DNA from: Pontivivens insulae
Lineage (GTDB): Bacteria > Pseudomonadota > Alphaproteobacteria > Rhodobacterales > Rhodobacteraceae
Assembly: GCF_900302495.1 (NCBI RefSeq)
Contig: NZ_OMKW01000003.1
Location: 434,001-498,000 of the forward strand
Reading direction: 5' to 3'
DNA: 64,000 nt
Each line of letters opens with the position of its first letter. Position 1 is the first letter of the stretch. Shown piece after piece: positions 1 through 8,751 of this stretch. The position numbers and the translations under genes were made by a program. The notes beneath the pieces were generated by a model. It ran no database searches. It was not told where the DNA came from and saw only the letters and a list, made by a program, of their open reading frames with translations.

Positions 1-140
1 CATGGCCAGAGATGCTCCACTGGAAAGAGCCCAGCATGTATTTCGGCGGCGTCCACGCGGTGCGCCGCGACCGCACCGGCCGCCAGGTCGAGGCCGCCGC
101 CGACCCGCGGCGAGAGGGCACAGCGCTCTCCCGCTCCTAA
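1..140 (+). CDS. Gamma-glutamyltransferase, C-terminal fragment (cut by window start)
   Basis: Only the last 45 codons are present; the reading frame starts at base 3 and stops with TAA at 138-140. The visible protein contains MYFGGVHAV and, near the end, AAADPRREG, which match the C-terminal small-subunit region of gamma-glutamyltransferases (FGGVHAV block and the A-DPR-xG end). These periplasmic Ntn-hydrolases cleave the gamma-glutamyl bond of glutathione and related compounds. The stop overlaps the stop of the convergent exporter gene by 4 bases. The rest of the gene lies outside the window, so the active-site threonine cannot be checked. Confidence 0.72.
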   Translation, partial: WPEMLHWKEPSMYFGGVHAVRRDRTGRQVEAAADPRREGTALSRS

Positions 141-916
141 CCGATCAGGCCGCGCCGCAGCAGATTCAATCCCGCCACGACCAGCACGATCAACGTCGCC
201 CGCCGAAACGTCTCCTGATCCAGCCGATCCTGTATGAACAGCCCCACCGTCATGCCGGCGATCGCAGGGACAACCAGAAGAACCGACAGCGGCAGCGTGA
301 GCCGGTCAAGCACGCCCGTCGCCCCGTGCACGAGTGAGATTGCAGCAAGCCCTAGGGAAAAGATCAGCCCCTGCACGCGGACCTGTTCAACCTTTTTTAG
401 GCCCCGCGCCAGAAGATAGAAAACAACCGCCGGACCCGTTGCACCTGCCAGGCCACCAAATACTCCGGCTGTCACTGCCGCTGCGACAGCGGCACGCGGG
501 CGTGCTGCAAATTGCTCGGATGGTCTCCAGCCAGCCAGCTGGATCACGGCAAAGACGGTAATCCCGAACCCCAGGACCAGAAACAGCGCATCTGCGGGCA
601 GGATCGCGACCAGGGGCGCGACGAGCACCATGATTCCGACAATGCCCAAAATGAACCACCCAAACTTCACAATGCTGGCCACCGCCGCGCGCGGACCATT
701 GCGCAATCCTTGCCAAAAGTTGGTCAAAAGCGCTGGAAGCATGATGCCGGCAATGGCCACGGTTGCAGGCATGATCGACGCGATCCCGCTGATCGCCACC
801 GTTGGCAGAGCAAAGCCAACCGCCCCCTTGATGATACCTGCAACAAACATCGCAGCAGCCGCAAAGATCAGGCTCAGCGGATCAAATTCAGCAAAAACGG
901 GGGCAAAGAAACTCAT
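137..916 (-). CDS. TauE/SafE (TSUP) family membrane permease
   Basis: A 259-residue, very hydrophobic protein with about eight membrane segments in two repeats. The motif IIKGAVGFALPTVAIS near the N-terminus is the typical first-repeat signature of the TSUP (sulfite/sulfonate/organic anion exporter) family, and GLAGATGPAVVFYLL is the equivalent in the second half. The ATG at 916 is preferred over a GTG two codons upstream because nothing favours the latter. Substrate is unknown; family members export sulfite, sulfoacetate or similar anions. Convergent with the preceding gamma-glutamyltransferase and divergent from mcd across 174 bp. Confidence 0.85.
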   Translation of the reverse strand: MSFFAPVFAEFDPLSLIFAAAAMFVAGIIKGAVGFALPTVAISGIASIMPATVAIAGIMLPALLTNFWQGLRNGPRAAVASIVKFGWFILGIVGIMVLVAPLVAILPADALFLVLGFGITVFAVIQLAGWRPSEQFAARPRAAVAAAVTAGVFGGLAGATGPAVVFYLLARGLKKVEQVRVQGLIFSLGLAAISLVHGATGVLDRLTLPLSVLLVVPAIAGMTVGLFIQDRLDQETFRRATLIVLVVAGLNLLRRGLIG

Positions 917-1090
917 ACCCACTCAATGCGCCCAGAACTGACGTAACGCAACGCTAATAAAGGTGCTACATTTTGAACCAATGCGCATGATTGTTGCGCC
1001 GCCAGCATTGACGCTCTGCCATGCCGGCCCTAGTGTCCCTCGCAAATGCAGCATGATTCCGCGCTGCGACATTTGTGATGTGAGGATGCG

Positions 1091-2731
1091 ATGAAAGATA
1101 TGGTTCCAGGCAACGACACCGCCCGACTGCTCGCCGATGTGACTGCGGCGGTAGACGCGCTCGCAACCCTCAAATCCGATGCCGTGGCGGCACTGGCTGC
1201 GCGCGTGGCAGAAAGCTCGGTGGATGCCGAACAATACGCAGCCCACGGCGTCGCCTGGGTCGCGACTTATGTTGAGGCGCTGACCCAGATGGCGGACTGG
1301 GCCCAGCGTTTGGGCTCTGACGACCTGTTTGGCGAAATGGAAGCGCTGCTGCTGCAAATTGCCTTCGGTGAATATGCAGCCCAGCTGGCCGGTGGCATCC
1401 CGATGAGCCAAGGGGAAATCTTCCGCATCAGCGAGTTGGGTCTCGAAACACCGGCATCCGTCGCAAATCTTGCCAGAGGCAACACGGCAAGCGCGCGCGC
1501 CCGCCTGACGGACTTGATGACCGAGCGCGAGGGTATTGCGTCCTACGGCGCGACGGGCCTCGACGAAGAATTTGAGATGATCCGCGACCAGTTCCGACGC
1601 TTCGCAAATGATAGGGTCATCCCCCACGCCCACGAATGGCACCTGAAAGATGAGCTCATCCCGATGAGCATCATCGAGGAGATGAGCGAGCTTGGCGTGT
1701 TCGGTCTGACCATCCCTGAGGAGCACGGCGGCTTCGGCTTTGGCAAGACCGCAATGTGCGTGGTCTCTGAAGAGCTGAGCCGCGGCTATATCGGCGTCGG
1801 CTCGCTGGGCACGCGGTCCGAGATTGCGGCAGAACTGATCCTGTGCGGCGGTACGGTCGAGCAGAAGGCGGAATGGCTGCCGAAACTTGCTAGCGGCGAA
1901 ACGCTGCCCACGGCTGTCTTCACCGAACCCAATACCGGCTCGGACCTTGGCGCGCTGAAAACGCGCGGTATCAAGGATGGTGATGACTGGATCCTGCGCG
2001 GAAACAAGACGTGGATCACCCATGGCGGCCGCACCGACCTGATGACAGTCCTGGCCCGCACGGTTGAGGGCACGGACAACTACGCGGGCCTCTCCATGTT
2101 CCTCGCGCCCAAGACGCGGGGGACGGATGAACAGCCCTTCCCGGACGCGACAATCGACGGCGGTGAGATCGAGGTGCTCGGCTATCGCGGGATGAAGGAA
2201 TATACCCTCGCGCTCGACGATCACCGAGTGGGTGGCGAGGCGCTGCTGGGTGGGGAAGAGGGTAAAGGCTTCCGCCAACTGATGCAGACCTTCGAAAGCG
2301 CGCGCATCCAAACCGCTGCACGCGCGATCGGTGTGGCGCAGAATGCGCTCGACCTGTCCCTGCGCTACGCACTCGACCGCACGGCCTTCGGCGCGCCGCT
2401 GGCCACAAAGCCGCGCGTTCAGTCCAAGCTCGCAATGATGGCTGTTGAGATCATGATCGCGCGTCAGCTCACCTATTTCTCCGCACGTGAGAAGGATGCC
2501 GACCGCCGCTGCGATCTTGAAGCAGGCATGGCCAAGCTCTTGGGCGCCCGCGTCGCTTGGGCCTGCGCGGATAACGGCGTGCAGATCCACGGCGGCAACG
2601 GCTTTGCTATGGAGTATCCCATTAGCCGTGTCCTGTGCGACGCGCGTATCCTCAACATCTTTGAGGGTGCAGCCGAAATTCAGGCGCATGTCGTTGCGCG
2701 CCGCCTGCTCGACATCGCAGCCAAGGGCTGA
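1091..2731 (+). CDS. mcd: Acyl-CoA dehydrogenase, probably (2S)-methylsuccinyl-CoA dehydrogenase
   Basis: 546 residues, much longer than an ordinary acyl-CoA dehydrogenase (about 380). The first ~160 residues are an all-helical extension, followed by the full FAD-dependent core: TIPEEHGGFGFG, a substrate/flavin stretch TAVFTEPNTGSDLGAL, a helical domain with RIQTAARAIGVAQNALD, and the C-terminal IFEGAAEIQ that holds the catalytic glutamate region. This length and N-terminal extension are typical of Mcd, which oxidises (2S)-methylsuccinyl-CoA to mesaconyl-CoA in the ethylmalonyl-CoA pathway of acetate assimilation. Start ATG at 1091 follows GAGGA. The other pathway genes (ccr, ecm, mch) are not in the window. 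A different acyl-CoA substrate is possible. Confidence 0.8.
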   Translation: MKDMVPGNDTARLLADVTAAVDALATLKSDAVAALAARVAESSVDAEQYAAHGVAWVATYVEALTQMADWAQRLGSDDLFGEMEALLLQIAFGEYAAQLAGGIPMSQGEIFRISELGLETPASVANLARGNTASARARLTDLMTEREGIASYGATGLDEEFEMIRDQFRRFANDRVIPHAHEWHLKDELIPMSIIEEMSELGVFGLTIPEEHGGFGFGKTAMCVVSEELSRGYIGVGSLGTRSEIAAELILCGGTVEQKAEWLPKLASGETLPTAVFTEPNTGSDLGALKTRGIKDGDDWILRGNKTWITHGGRTDLMTVLARTVEGTDNYAGLSMFLAPKTRGTDEQPFPDATIDGGEIEVLGYRGMKEYTLALDDHRVGGEALLGGEEGKGFRQLMQTFESARIQTAARAIGVAQNALDLSLRYALDRTAFGAPLATKPRVQSKLAMMAVEIMIARQLTYFSAREKDADRRCDLEAGMAKLLGARVAWACADNGVQIHGGNGFAMEYPISRVLCDARILNIFEGAAEIQAHVVARRLLDIAAKG

Positions 2732-2791
2732 ATGCTGGACGGGGGGAAGCGGTTGGGCTAGCTGTCATTCCAATCAAGACTGGAACCTGAC

Positions 2792-3307
2792 ATGCGCCCG
2801 ATCCTTCCCCTCTGCCTTATCGCTGGCCTTGCGGCCTGCGCCTCGCCCGAAATCGAGCGTGTCGATCCGTTCCTCAACATCACACCGTCCGAGGCCGAAC
2901 CGGCACCGGTACTCGCGGCCCGTCCCCTCGCCCCCCGCACGATTGGGGAGGTGGATTGGTCCCTCGCCGTTCTGAACGGCAGGCTCGTGGGCCGGGTGAT
3001 GGAGGTCAATCTGGGTGGTGGAGTGTTGAGCGGCGATGGCCCCTGCCAAAGCATGCGCGGCAACTATCTGGGCACCGGTGACATCTTCGTGCTTGAGACC
3101 TTCATCGTGCCCAATATGCCAACCTGCGAACGCCGGGCGATCCAGACCGAGATTGCAGACGCGATGCTGCTGACCCGCTCTGCCCGCATCGAGGACGGCA
3201 CCTTGCTGATGCGCGACCTTCAGGGCCGCGTTCTGCTGGAATTCATCGCCATCGACGTCACCCCGGACCCAGAACCGGTGGTAGAGGAGGCAGCGCCTGC
3301 CACCTAA
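2792..3307 (+). CDS. META-like domain lipoprotein
   Basis: 171 residues starting with a lipoprotein signal: a short hydrophobic stretch then LAACAS, with the lipidated cysteine at residue 16. After a proline/alanine-rich linker there is a single domain with VDWSLAVLNGRLVG, a GPCQSMRGNY turn and MPTCERRAIQTEIADAML. This is the pattern of the META/HslJ fold (W-x-L..LNG, G-x-C-N..G-x-Y, CP..E..). The protein is probably anchored on the periplasmic face of the envelope; its function is unknown. It lies 60 bp downstream of mcd on the same strand and overlaps the stop of recO by 4 bases in convergent orientation. Confidence 0.62.
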   Translation: MRPILPLCLIAGLAACASPEIERVDPFLNITPSEAEPAPVLAARPLAPRTIGEVDWSLAVLNGRLVGRVMEVNLGGGVLSGDGPCQSMRGNYLGTGDIFVLETFIVPNMPTCERRAIQTEIADAMLLTRSARIEDGTLLMRDLQGRVLLEFIAIDVTPDPEPVVEEAAPAT

Positions 3308-4038
3308 TTGCTCAGCAGGCGCACGATCGCACGCTCAGCCCCATCACGTGCATCAATCGGGCCAGAGCTTCTGAGCGTGGGCACGACGCGCTGTCGCAGG
3401 AAATGTCCCGTCAGACGCAGCGCATCTTTCACGTCCTGTGCACTGGCGTGATCATCTCCCCGCAGAAAGCCCGGCAAGGGCAGCAGCCGATCCGCCCATT
3501 CCCCTGCCCCTTCTGCACTCACCGCACGACCCGTGCGGGGAGAGACATATGGCAGGCCCTGTCTCGCGCCAGTCACCGCGCATTGGTCCAGCGATAGACC
3601 AAAGCCAAGATCGCCAAGCAGTGCAAACTCCCAAAGCGCATACCGCGCAGGCCAATCCTGCCCGGTGCACAGCGCATCGCACAGCGCCACAGTGCGGTCA
3701 TAGACATCCGGCATCGGTGCGCGTTCCGGCAAACATGCGCCAGCGAGCGCACAGACCGCGCTGAGCGTCGCCAGCGCCGCCCGATCCTCAAGCAACATTG
3801 CCGCGCGGGAGCGCAGCGGCTCGAACGTGAAACTGCCCAGATGATCCTCAATCCGCGCTTTCCACGTTACATCCAACTGGGCGCCCGGTTGCAACAGAGG
3901 GGCACGTTTGCGCGATTGGCCACCGCGCACAACACCTGCATGACGCCCCCTTTCGCGCGTTAGCACGTTGATGATCGCACTCGCCTCGCCATGGGGCCGC
4001 ACGGAGAGAAGCAGCCCGTCTGCCCGCCATTCAATCAT
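3304..4038 (-). CDS. recO: DNA repair protein RecO
   Basis: 244 residues, normal for RecO. The N-terminal OB-fold begins MIEWRADGLLLSVRPHGE and contains GRHAGVVRGGQSRK, typical of the family; the helical middle and C-terminal part follow (PYVSPRTGRAVS, then LRLTGHFLRQRV). RecO helps load RecA on gapped DNA in the RecFOR pathway and anneals SSB-coated strands. Its position downstream of era in the same direction (with DUF1491 between) matches the rnc-era-recO order seen in many proteobacteria. Confidence 0.93.
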   Translation of the reverse strand: MIEWRADGLLLSVRPHGEASAIINVLTRERGRHAGVVRGGQSRKRAPLLQPGAQLDVTWKARIEDHLGSFTFEPLRSRAAMLLEDRAALATLSAVCALAGACLPERAPMPDVYDRTVALCDALCTGQDWPARYALWEFALLGDLGFGLSLDQCAVTGARQGLPYVSPRTGRAVSAEGAGEWADRLLPLPGFLRGDDHASAQDVKDALRLTGHFLRQRVVPTLRSSGPIDARDGAERAIVRLLSN

Positions 4039-4089
4039 GGATGCTAGTCTCGTCAGGGAACGGGCACTTGGTCATGAGACAACTGTGCC

Positions 4090-4419
4090 TCAACCCAGCC
4101 CCTCTTCGTCAAGCAAATGCCGTCCGGCACGGTCCTCAACCTCGATCACCCAGAGGTCCGGGTCGGTGGCCCGCTGGGCAGCCAAAGCCGCCTCAACCTC
4201 TTGATCCGCACCATTGGCCAACTCGGCCCAGATGCGGTTGAAGTCGAGGTCATAGGTTCGATGAAAGGCCTTTGCCGATCCGTCGAGCGTCGACAGTTTC
4301 ACAATCACGGCCCCCGCCGTAGGGTCTCCCTTGGCAACAACAAAGGCCGGAATATCGAACAGGCGCAGGCGCGCCAGATAAGCCGACACCCAGAATTCCG
4401 ATGTCACACGGGGAGTCAC
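4090..4419 (-). CDS. DUF1491 family protein
   Basis: A 109-residue soluble protein beginning MTPRVTSEFWVSAYLARL and containing a central GDPTAGAVIVKL and a C-terminal DPDLWVIEVEDRAGRHLL. This is the pattern of the alphaproteobacterial DUF1491 family, which has no established function. It lies between era and recO on the same strand and is probably co-transcribed with them. A strong 10-bp stem-loop separates it from era. Confidence 0.8.
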   Translation of the reverse strand: MTPRVTSEFWVSAYLARLRLFDIPAFVVAKGDPTAGAVIVKLSTLDGSAKAFHRTYDLDFNRIWAELANGADQEVEAALAAQRATDPDLWVIEVEDRAGRHLLDEEGLG

Positions 4420-4478
4420 GCTGCTGCCCGTAAGGGGGCTGGAGAAGGATTGACCAAGCCGACAGCGCGTTCGCGGCT

Positions 4479-4501
4479 GAAACGCTCCACTGGAGCGTTT
4501 C
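4479..4501. repeat. Perfect 10-bp inverted repeat with 3-nt loop between era and DUF1491
   Basis: Arms GAAACGCTCC and GGAGCGTTTC are exactly complementary and are separated by ACT. It begins 12 bases after the era stop codon on the minus strand. No T-run follows on either strand, so it is not a classical terminator; it could act as an RNA stabiliser or processing hairpin in the era-DUF1491 message, or be a member of an interspersed palindrome family. I found no second full copy in the window. Confidence 0.7.
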
Positions 4502-4512
4502 CGAGGCGCCGC

Positions 4513-5436
4513 TCACCCATCGTTGTAGTCGAGGCCGATTTCGGAATAGCGCTCACGCTCTTCCAACCAACCCGGGCGCACTTTCACTTGCAGGAAAAGA
4601 TGCACCTTGCGCCCGACAAATTCAGCCAGCTCCTCGCGCGCAGCCATGGAGATTTGCTTGATCGTCTCACCACGCGGCCCAAGCGCGATCCCCTTATGAC
4701 CATCCCGAGCAACATAGATGACCTGGTCAATCTTGACCGAACCATCCTTACGCTCTTCCCAGTTTTCGGTCTCGACTGTCAGTTGATAGGGCAATTCCTG
4801 ATGCAGGCGCAGGGTCAGCTTCTCTCGCGTGATCTCAGCCGCAATCATGCGCATGGGCAGATCCGCAATCTGATCCTCGGGGTAGAGCCACGGCCCCTTG
4901 GGCAGGCGCTCTGCCAACCAGACCCGCAAGTCATCGACGCCATATCCCTTCTCAGCCGAGATCATAAAAACCTGACTGAACTCGAATGCCTCCGTCATCT
5001 TCGCCGTCAGGCCCAGAAGCTTGTCACGCGGCACACGGTCGATCTTATTGATAGCAAGGGCGACACGCGAAGGATCGACCTCACGCTCGCGCAGCGCGTC
5101 CAGAATGGCCTGCACACCATCGGTCAGACCGCGATGCGCCTCCACCAGCAATACGATGATATCGGCATCCGCAGCACCAGACCACGCCGCCGCAACCATC
5201 GCCCGATCCAGGTGACGCCGCGGGCGGAAAAGACCCGGCGTGTCTACGAATACGATCTGACTGTCGCCTTCCATCGCGACACCACGGATACGCGCCCGCG
5301 TCGTCTGAACCTTGTGCGTAACGATGGAAACCTTGGCGCCCACCATCGCATTGGTCAGCGTCGACTTGCCGGCATTCGGCTCGCCAATCAGTGCAACAAA
5401 TCCGGCGCGCGTGCTGTCTGTAGATGTATCGGTCAT
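4513..5436 (-). CDS. era: GTPase Era
   Basis: 307 residues with the Era layout. The N-terminal GTPase domain has G1 [13 protein letters not shown]3 DTPG ([12 protein letters not shown]) and G4 NKID (LAINKIDRV). The C-terminal KH RNA-binding domain has [19 protein letters not shown] followed by [17 protein letters not shown] and the [13 protein letters not shown] end. Era binds the 3' end of 16S rRNA and assists 30S maturation. The start overlaps the stop of rnc by 4 bases, so the two are translationally coupled. Confidence 0.97.
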   Translation of the reverse strand: MTDTSTDSTRAGFVALIGEPNAGKSTLTNAMVGAKVSIVTHKVQTTRARIRGVAMEGDSQIVFVDTPGLFRPRRHLDRAMVAAAWSGAADADIIVLLVEAHRGLTDGVQAILDALREREVDPSRVALAINKIDRVPRDKLLGLTAKMTEAFEFSQVFMISAEKGYGVDDLRVWLAERLPKGPWLYPEDQIADLPMRMIAAEITREKLTLRLHQELPYQLTVETENWEERKDGSVKIDQVIYVARDGHKGIALGPRGETIKQISMAAREELAEFVGRKVHLFLQVKVRPGWLEERERYSEIGLDYNDG

Positions 5437-6113
5437 TGCGTGACCTCCTTTAGCAGCGCTTTGGCTGCAATCTGTTCTGCCTCACGCTTGGCATGTGCCT
5501 TACCCTGCGCGGATTGCCCACTGTCGAGCGTCGCGCTAATCGTAAAAGTAGGGCGGTGATCGGGGCCCGAGCGCTCCACAACCTGATAACGTGGTGGGCG
5601 CTGGCCCTGCGCCTGCGCCCATTCCTGCAGCGTGGTCTTCGCGTCGCGTGCATCCTCATCGGCAGAGGCGATCTTCTCTGCCCATAGTTTCAGAACGATA
5701 TCCCGCGCCGTCGCGAAATCCGCATCGCGATAGATGGCTGCGATCAACGCCTCCATCCCGTCGCCCAAAAGGGCCGTCTTGCGCCGACCGCCGCTCTGCG
5801 CCTCGGACCGGCCCATCGCAAGTGCCGGACCCAAGCCGATCTTTTCAGCAACGGCGGCGCAGGTTTCCTTTCGGACGAGCGCGTTGAACCGCGGGGCAAT
5901 CGTGCCTTCATCCGCGGACTTGTCTTCCTGCAACAAAGCTTCTGCGATGATCAGCCCCAGGACCCGATCACCAAGGAATTCAAGGCGTTGATTGTCAGGA
6001 CGTGCGGCGTTGGACAAGCTTGCGTGGGTCAGGGCGCGGTCCAGCAGCGCCCCATCGCGAAAGCGATATCCCAGCGCCTTTTGCAGCGCCTCACGTTCCG
6101 GTTTCAGTGTCAC
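5433..6113 (-). CDS. rnc: Ribonuclease III
   Basis: 226 residues. The signature [20 protein letters not shown] carries the catalytic acidic residues of the RNase III domain; a second acidic site is seen in [16 protein letters not shown]. The C-terminal dsRNA-binding domain ([18 protein letters not shown], then [18 protein letters not shown]) is complete. The enzyme processes rRNA precursors and double-stranded RNA. Overlaps lepB upstream and era downstream by 4 bases each, in a compact lepB-rnc-era unit. Confidence 0.97.
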   Translation of the reverse strand: MTLKPEREALQKALGYRFRDGALLDRALTHASLSNAARPDNQRLEFLGDRVLGLIIAEALLQEDKSADEGTIAPRFNALVRKETCAAVAEKIGLGPALAMGRSEAQSGGRRKTALLGDGMEALIAAIYRDADFATARDIVLKLWAEKIASADEDARDAKTTLQEWAQAQGQRPPRYQVVERSGPDHRPTFTISATLDSGQSAQGKAHAKREAEQIAAKALLKEVTQ

Positions 6114-6940
6114 TCAACCCACTCGAAGAAACGATCCGCGCGCCACGTCCAGAATGCAAACATGCTGGACCCGCCAGATGAAAACAGAACGAAATTGGCG
6201 CGTCCGATCAGGTTTTCAAATGGCACGAAACCTACACCGCCCGGCGCGCTCTCGATCTCACCATCAAGATTTGCGCGGAACTCGTTGAACTGCGAGCGGC
6301 TGAAGAAGCGGCTGTCCACAGAATTGTCGCGGTTGTCGCCCATGAAAAAGAAATGGCCCTCAGGCACTGTGTAAGTGCCTGTATTGTCAAACCCTCTTGG
6401 CCCGGTATCGAGGATCAGATGGTCCGGTCCTTCGGGAATGGTTTCAACAAACTGAGCTTTTTCACACTCCGCACCAAGGGCGACGACCCCGTTTGAGCAA
6501 GAGGGCGGCTGGCCTCCGCGCTGCGCGATCCGCAGCTCCGTGAACACGCCATCAGGCGTTTGCGAGAGCGGCTCTCCGTTCAGGATGATCTGACCGTTCG
6601 ACATGCTGATCGTGTCGCCCGGAAGACCGATCACGCGTTTGATATAGTCCACATTCGTCTCTGGATGCGCGAAGACGACAATGTCACCACGCTCAGGCTC
6701 CGACCCGAAAATACGCCCTGAAAACGGGCACATACGCGACGTTGGGCAGGAATGCGCGGAGTAGCCGTAGGCGAATTTGTTGACGAACAGGAAGTCACCG
6801 ATCAGCAGGGTCGGCTTCATGGATCCGGACGGAATGTAGAACGGCTGGAACAACAGCGTGCGCAAGACGCCCGCGATCAGCAGCGCCCAGAATATGGTCT
6901 TGAGGGTGTCGAGAAACCCGCCTTCCGCTTCTTTCGCCAT
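6110..6940 (-). CDS. lepB: Signal peptidase I
   Basis: 276 residues. One N-terminal membrane segment ([17 protein letters not shown]) precedes box [21 protein letters not shown], with the nucleophilic serine; the catalytic lysine is in [12 protein letters not shown] (box D), and box E is [16 protein letters not shown]. It cleaves signal peptides of exported proteins at the periplasmic side of the inner membrane. The start lies 60 bp below acpS. A weak AAGGG/CCCTT stem in that gap could slightly attenuate transcription. Confidence 0.97.
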   Translation of the reverse strand: MAKEAEGGFLDTLKTIFWALLIAGVLRTLLFQPFYIPSGSMKPTLLIGDFLFVNKFAYGYSAHSCPTSRMCPFSGRIFGSEPERGDIVVFAHPETNVDYIKRVIGLPGDTISMSNGQIILNGEPLSQTPDGVFTELRIAQRGGQPPSCSNGVVALGAECEKAQFVETIPEGPDHLILDTGPRGFDNTGTYTVPEGHFFFMGDNRDNSVDSRFFSRSQFNEFRANLDGEIESAPGGVGFVPFENLIGRANFVLFSSGGSSMFAFWTWRADRFFEWVE

Positions 6941-7000
6941 GTGCCAACGATCCTTGAGCCCAGAAATACAAGGGTCTTGTCCCTTTCGGGGCGCGCAATG

Positions 7001-7405
7001 TCAATCCGGGATCGGGCGCGCCTCGATCACAACGATGGCGGAGGCCCAAGGATGGTCATCCGTCAGGCTGACATGGATAATTGCCTCGTGATTTTCGGGG
7101 GTTAGACTGTCCAAACGCTCTTTCGCCCAGCCGGTCACCTCCATCACGGGCTGGCCGGTGCGCAGGTTTCGCACGGACATATCGCGCCATGCGATGCCCA
7201 TGCGCAGCCCTGTTCCAAGCGCCTTGGAACAGGCTTCTTTCGCGGCCCAGCGCTTGGCATAACTTTCGACCGTATTGGCACGATTTTCGGAGCGGCGTTG
7301 CTCTAGTTCTGTGAAGACGCGGTCGCGGAACCGGTCGCCAAACCGGTCGAGCGTGCGGCCGATCCGCTCGATATTCGCAAGGTCATTTCCGATGCCGATG
7401 ATCAC
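7001..7405 (-). CDS. acpS: Holo-[acyl-carrier-protein] synthase
   Basis: 134 residues from a GTG start at 7405, preceded by GGGAGC; longer in-frame starts upstream would add a tail with no AcpS similarity. The family motifs are present: [14 protein letters not shown] at the N-terminus (Mg-binding aspartate) and [13 protein letters not shown], with the conserved WxxKEA-type helix. The enzyme transfers 4'-phosphopantetheine from CoA to apo-ACP. In many relatives acpS directly follows pdxJ; here they are separated by about 2.8 kb carrying three other genes. Confidence 0.95.
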   Translation of the reverse strand: MIIGIGNDLANIERIGRTLDRFGDRFRDRVFTELEQRRSENRANTVESYAKRWAAKEACSKALGTGLRMGIAWRDMSVRNLRTGQPVMEVTGWAKERLDSLTPENHEAIIHVSLTDDHPWASAIVVIEARPIPD

Positions 7406-7425
7406 GAAAAGCTCCCAAAAACGGT

Positions 7426-7464
7426 GTGCACAACCCGTACACAAAGCGTGCACAACCTGTACAC
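7426..7464. promoter_or_regulatory. Tandem 17-bp imperfect palindromes upstream of acpS (probable operator)
   Basis: Two copies, GTGCACAACCCGTACAC at 7426-7442 and GTGCACAACCTGTACAC at 7448-7464, differ at one base and start 22 bp apart, about two helical turns. Each copy is itself a near-dyad (GTGCAC / GTACAC arms around 5 bases). They lie in the 73-bp gap between the dioxygenase stop and the acpS start, roughly 20 to 60 bp upstream of acpS. The layout suggests a cooperative regulator-binding site. The binding protein is unknown. Confidence 0.55.
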
Positions 7465-7478
7465 CGGTTTTGCAGACA

Positions 7479-8660
7479 TCAGGGTCGGCGCCGCGCATCC
7501 ATTTCGTCGAGCCGAGCGGCAAAAGCATCGGCCTCTAGCCCTTCATTCAGGGCCGAGCGGAAAGCGGCCTGCTGGGTCTGAGGTGCCAATCCGTTTGTGG
7601 GCGGATCGCGGTCGAGATTGGTCGGAAAGGAATAGCCCTCCGCCGTAGCCGATATTGCAGCATCCAGTTCCGCGCGGGCCAGCGTGCCAGACCGAAGGGC
7701 GGCCAGCGCATGGGGGTAGAGCAGCTTGCACATACCGGTGCGGTCCACGACCTCCATCGCGCGTCCGAAGGCCGACGACACCTGTAGCAGATTCACCATG
7801 CGGTGGATGTCGGCGCTCGAATTCGAGCCTGCGGCGTGAAAGAGCGCGGGACTGAAGAACACGGCATCCCCCTTTGACAGCGGCAGCTGGATGCATCGCT
7901 CTTCGAACACCGCCCGGAAATCGGCGCGGCGCCATGCTGCATATCCCGGCCGGTAGAGTTGCGAGAACGGAAGCAGTTTTGTCGGACCACTCTCAATCGG
8001 AATGTCGCAATGGGCAATGCCGCCTTGCAGCGTCATTACAGGCGACAGGTCATGGACATGGGCGGGGTAGGCCCCGCTAACCTCTGCCGTCTGAAAGCCA
8101 AGGTGATAATCGCGATGAGCCTGCTGGGCCGCACCGCCGGGATGAACCAGGTTGATCTGGGCCGTCATCTGATAGTTTGGCCCTAACCACGCCTCACACA
8201 CAGCATCGATGGAGGTGTTCGCGAAGTAGTGCAGGAACGTCTCGGGATCATATTCGCAGAGCTTTTGCAGACTGTTCCAGATGCGATCATTTGCGCCCGA
8301 GGCAGCGAAGTGATCGGCCCCGCCGCCGTCACCGGATTTTTCTGCCGCGATGATAGCGTCGTAAGCGACCGTCGCTGCATCAATCGGTGAAGTGTCCGAA
8401 TAGGCCGTTTTAAGAACGAGCGCCCCCGCACCGTATCGCAGGACCTGTGCCCATTCGGCCATGAGGGTTCTACGGGCAGAAAGGTCGCTCAAATGGTCGC
8501 GCAGCGCACCCATATCGTAGATCGGCACGTTTTCTTGGACGTCCGTGGCATGTGGAACGCTGTCAGTGGCGGTGGTCTGAGCGAGGAGTGCTTCAAACTC
8601 TGACAGGTCGCAGGCCTCTGCGTCGAAATAGCCGGTTTTGGGGGTTTGATCGTCGAGCAT
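7479..8660 (-). CDS. Phytanoyl-CoA dioxygenase (PhyH) family Fe(II)/2-oxoglutarate oxygenase
   Basis: 393 residues from the ATG at 8660, which has GAGGA 7 bases upstream; a GTG six codons earlier has no ribosome-binding site. The double-stranded beta-helix core shows the first iron ligands in [11 protein letters not shown] (H-x-D), a region with [21 protein letters not shown], and the distal histidine in [15 protein letters not shown]. These are marks of the PhyH family, which hydroxylates varied small molecules. The substrate cannot be read from sequence. It is transcribed divergently from a LacI-type regulator, which is the obvious candidate to control it. Confidence 0.8.
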   Translation of the reverse strand: MLDDQTPKTGYFDAEACDLSEFEALLAQTTATDSVPHATDVQENVPIYDMGALRDHLSDLSARRTLMAEWAQVLRYGAGALVLKTAYSDTSPIDAATVAYDAIIAAEKSGDGGGADHFAASGANDRIWNSLQKLCEYDPETFLHYFANTSIDAVCEAWLGPNYQMTAQINLVHPGGAAQQAHRDYHLGFQTAEVSGAYPAHVHDLSPVMTLQGGIAHCDIPIESGPTKLLPFSQLYRPGYAAWRRADFRAVFEERCIQLPLSKGDAVFFSPALFHAAGSNSSADIHRMVNLLQVSSAFGRAMEVVDRTGMCKLLYPHALAALRSGTLARAELDAAISATAEGYSFPTNLDRDPPTNGLAPQTQQAAFRSALNEGLEADAFAARLDEMDARRRP

Positions 8661-8751
8661 CGCGCTATCCTCATCCACTGTCGTGCTGTTGAGAGAAGCC
8701 TAGCGGCTGGAACGCTTGCGAAGATCGGCAAAACGCATCAAAAACACATCA

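Noticed and set aside
923-2689. Long open frame (588 codons) on the minus strand opposite mcd
   Set aside because: It mirrors the codon pattern of the well-supported mcd gene on the plus strand, shows no family motifs, and is a common artefact in GC-rich DNA.
8661-8751. LacI-type operator between the PhyH oxygenase and the regulator
   Set aside because: GGAACGCTTGC has a central CG but its arms match at too few positions; no convincing palindrome was found.
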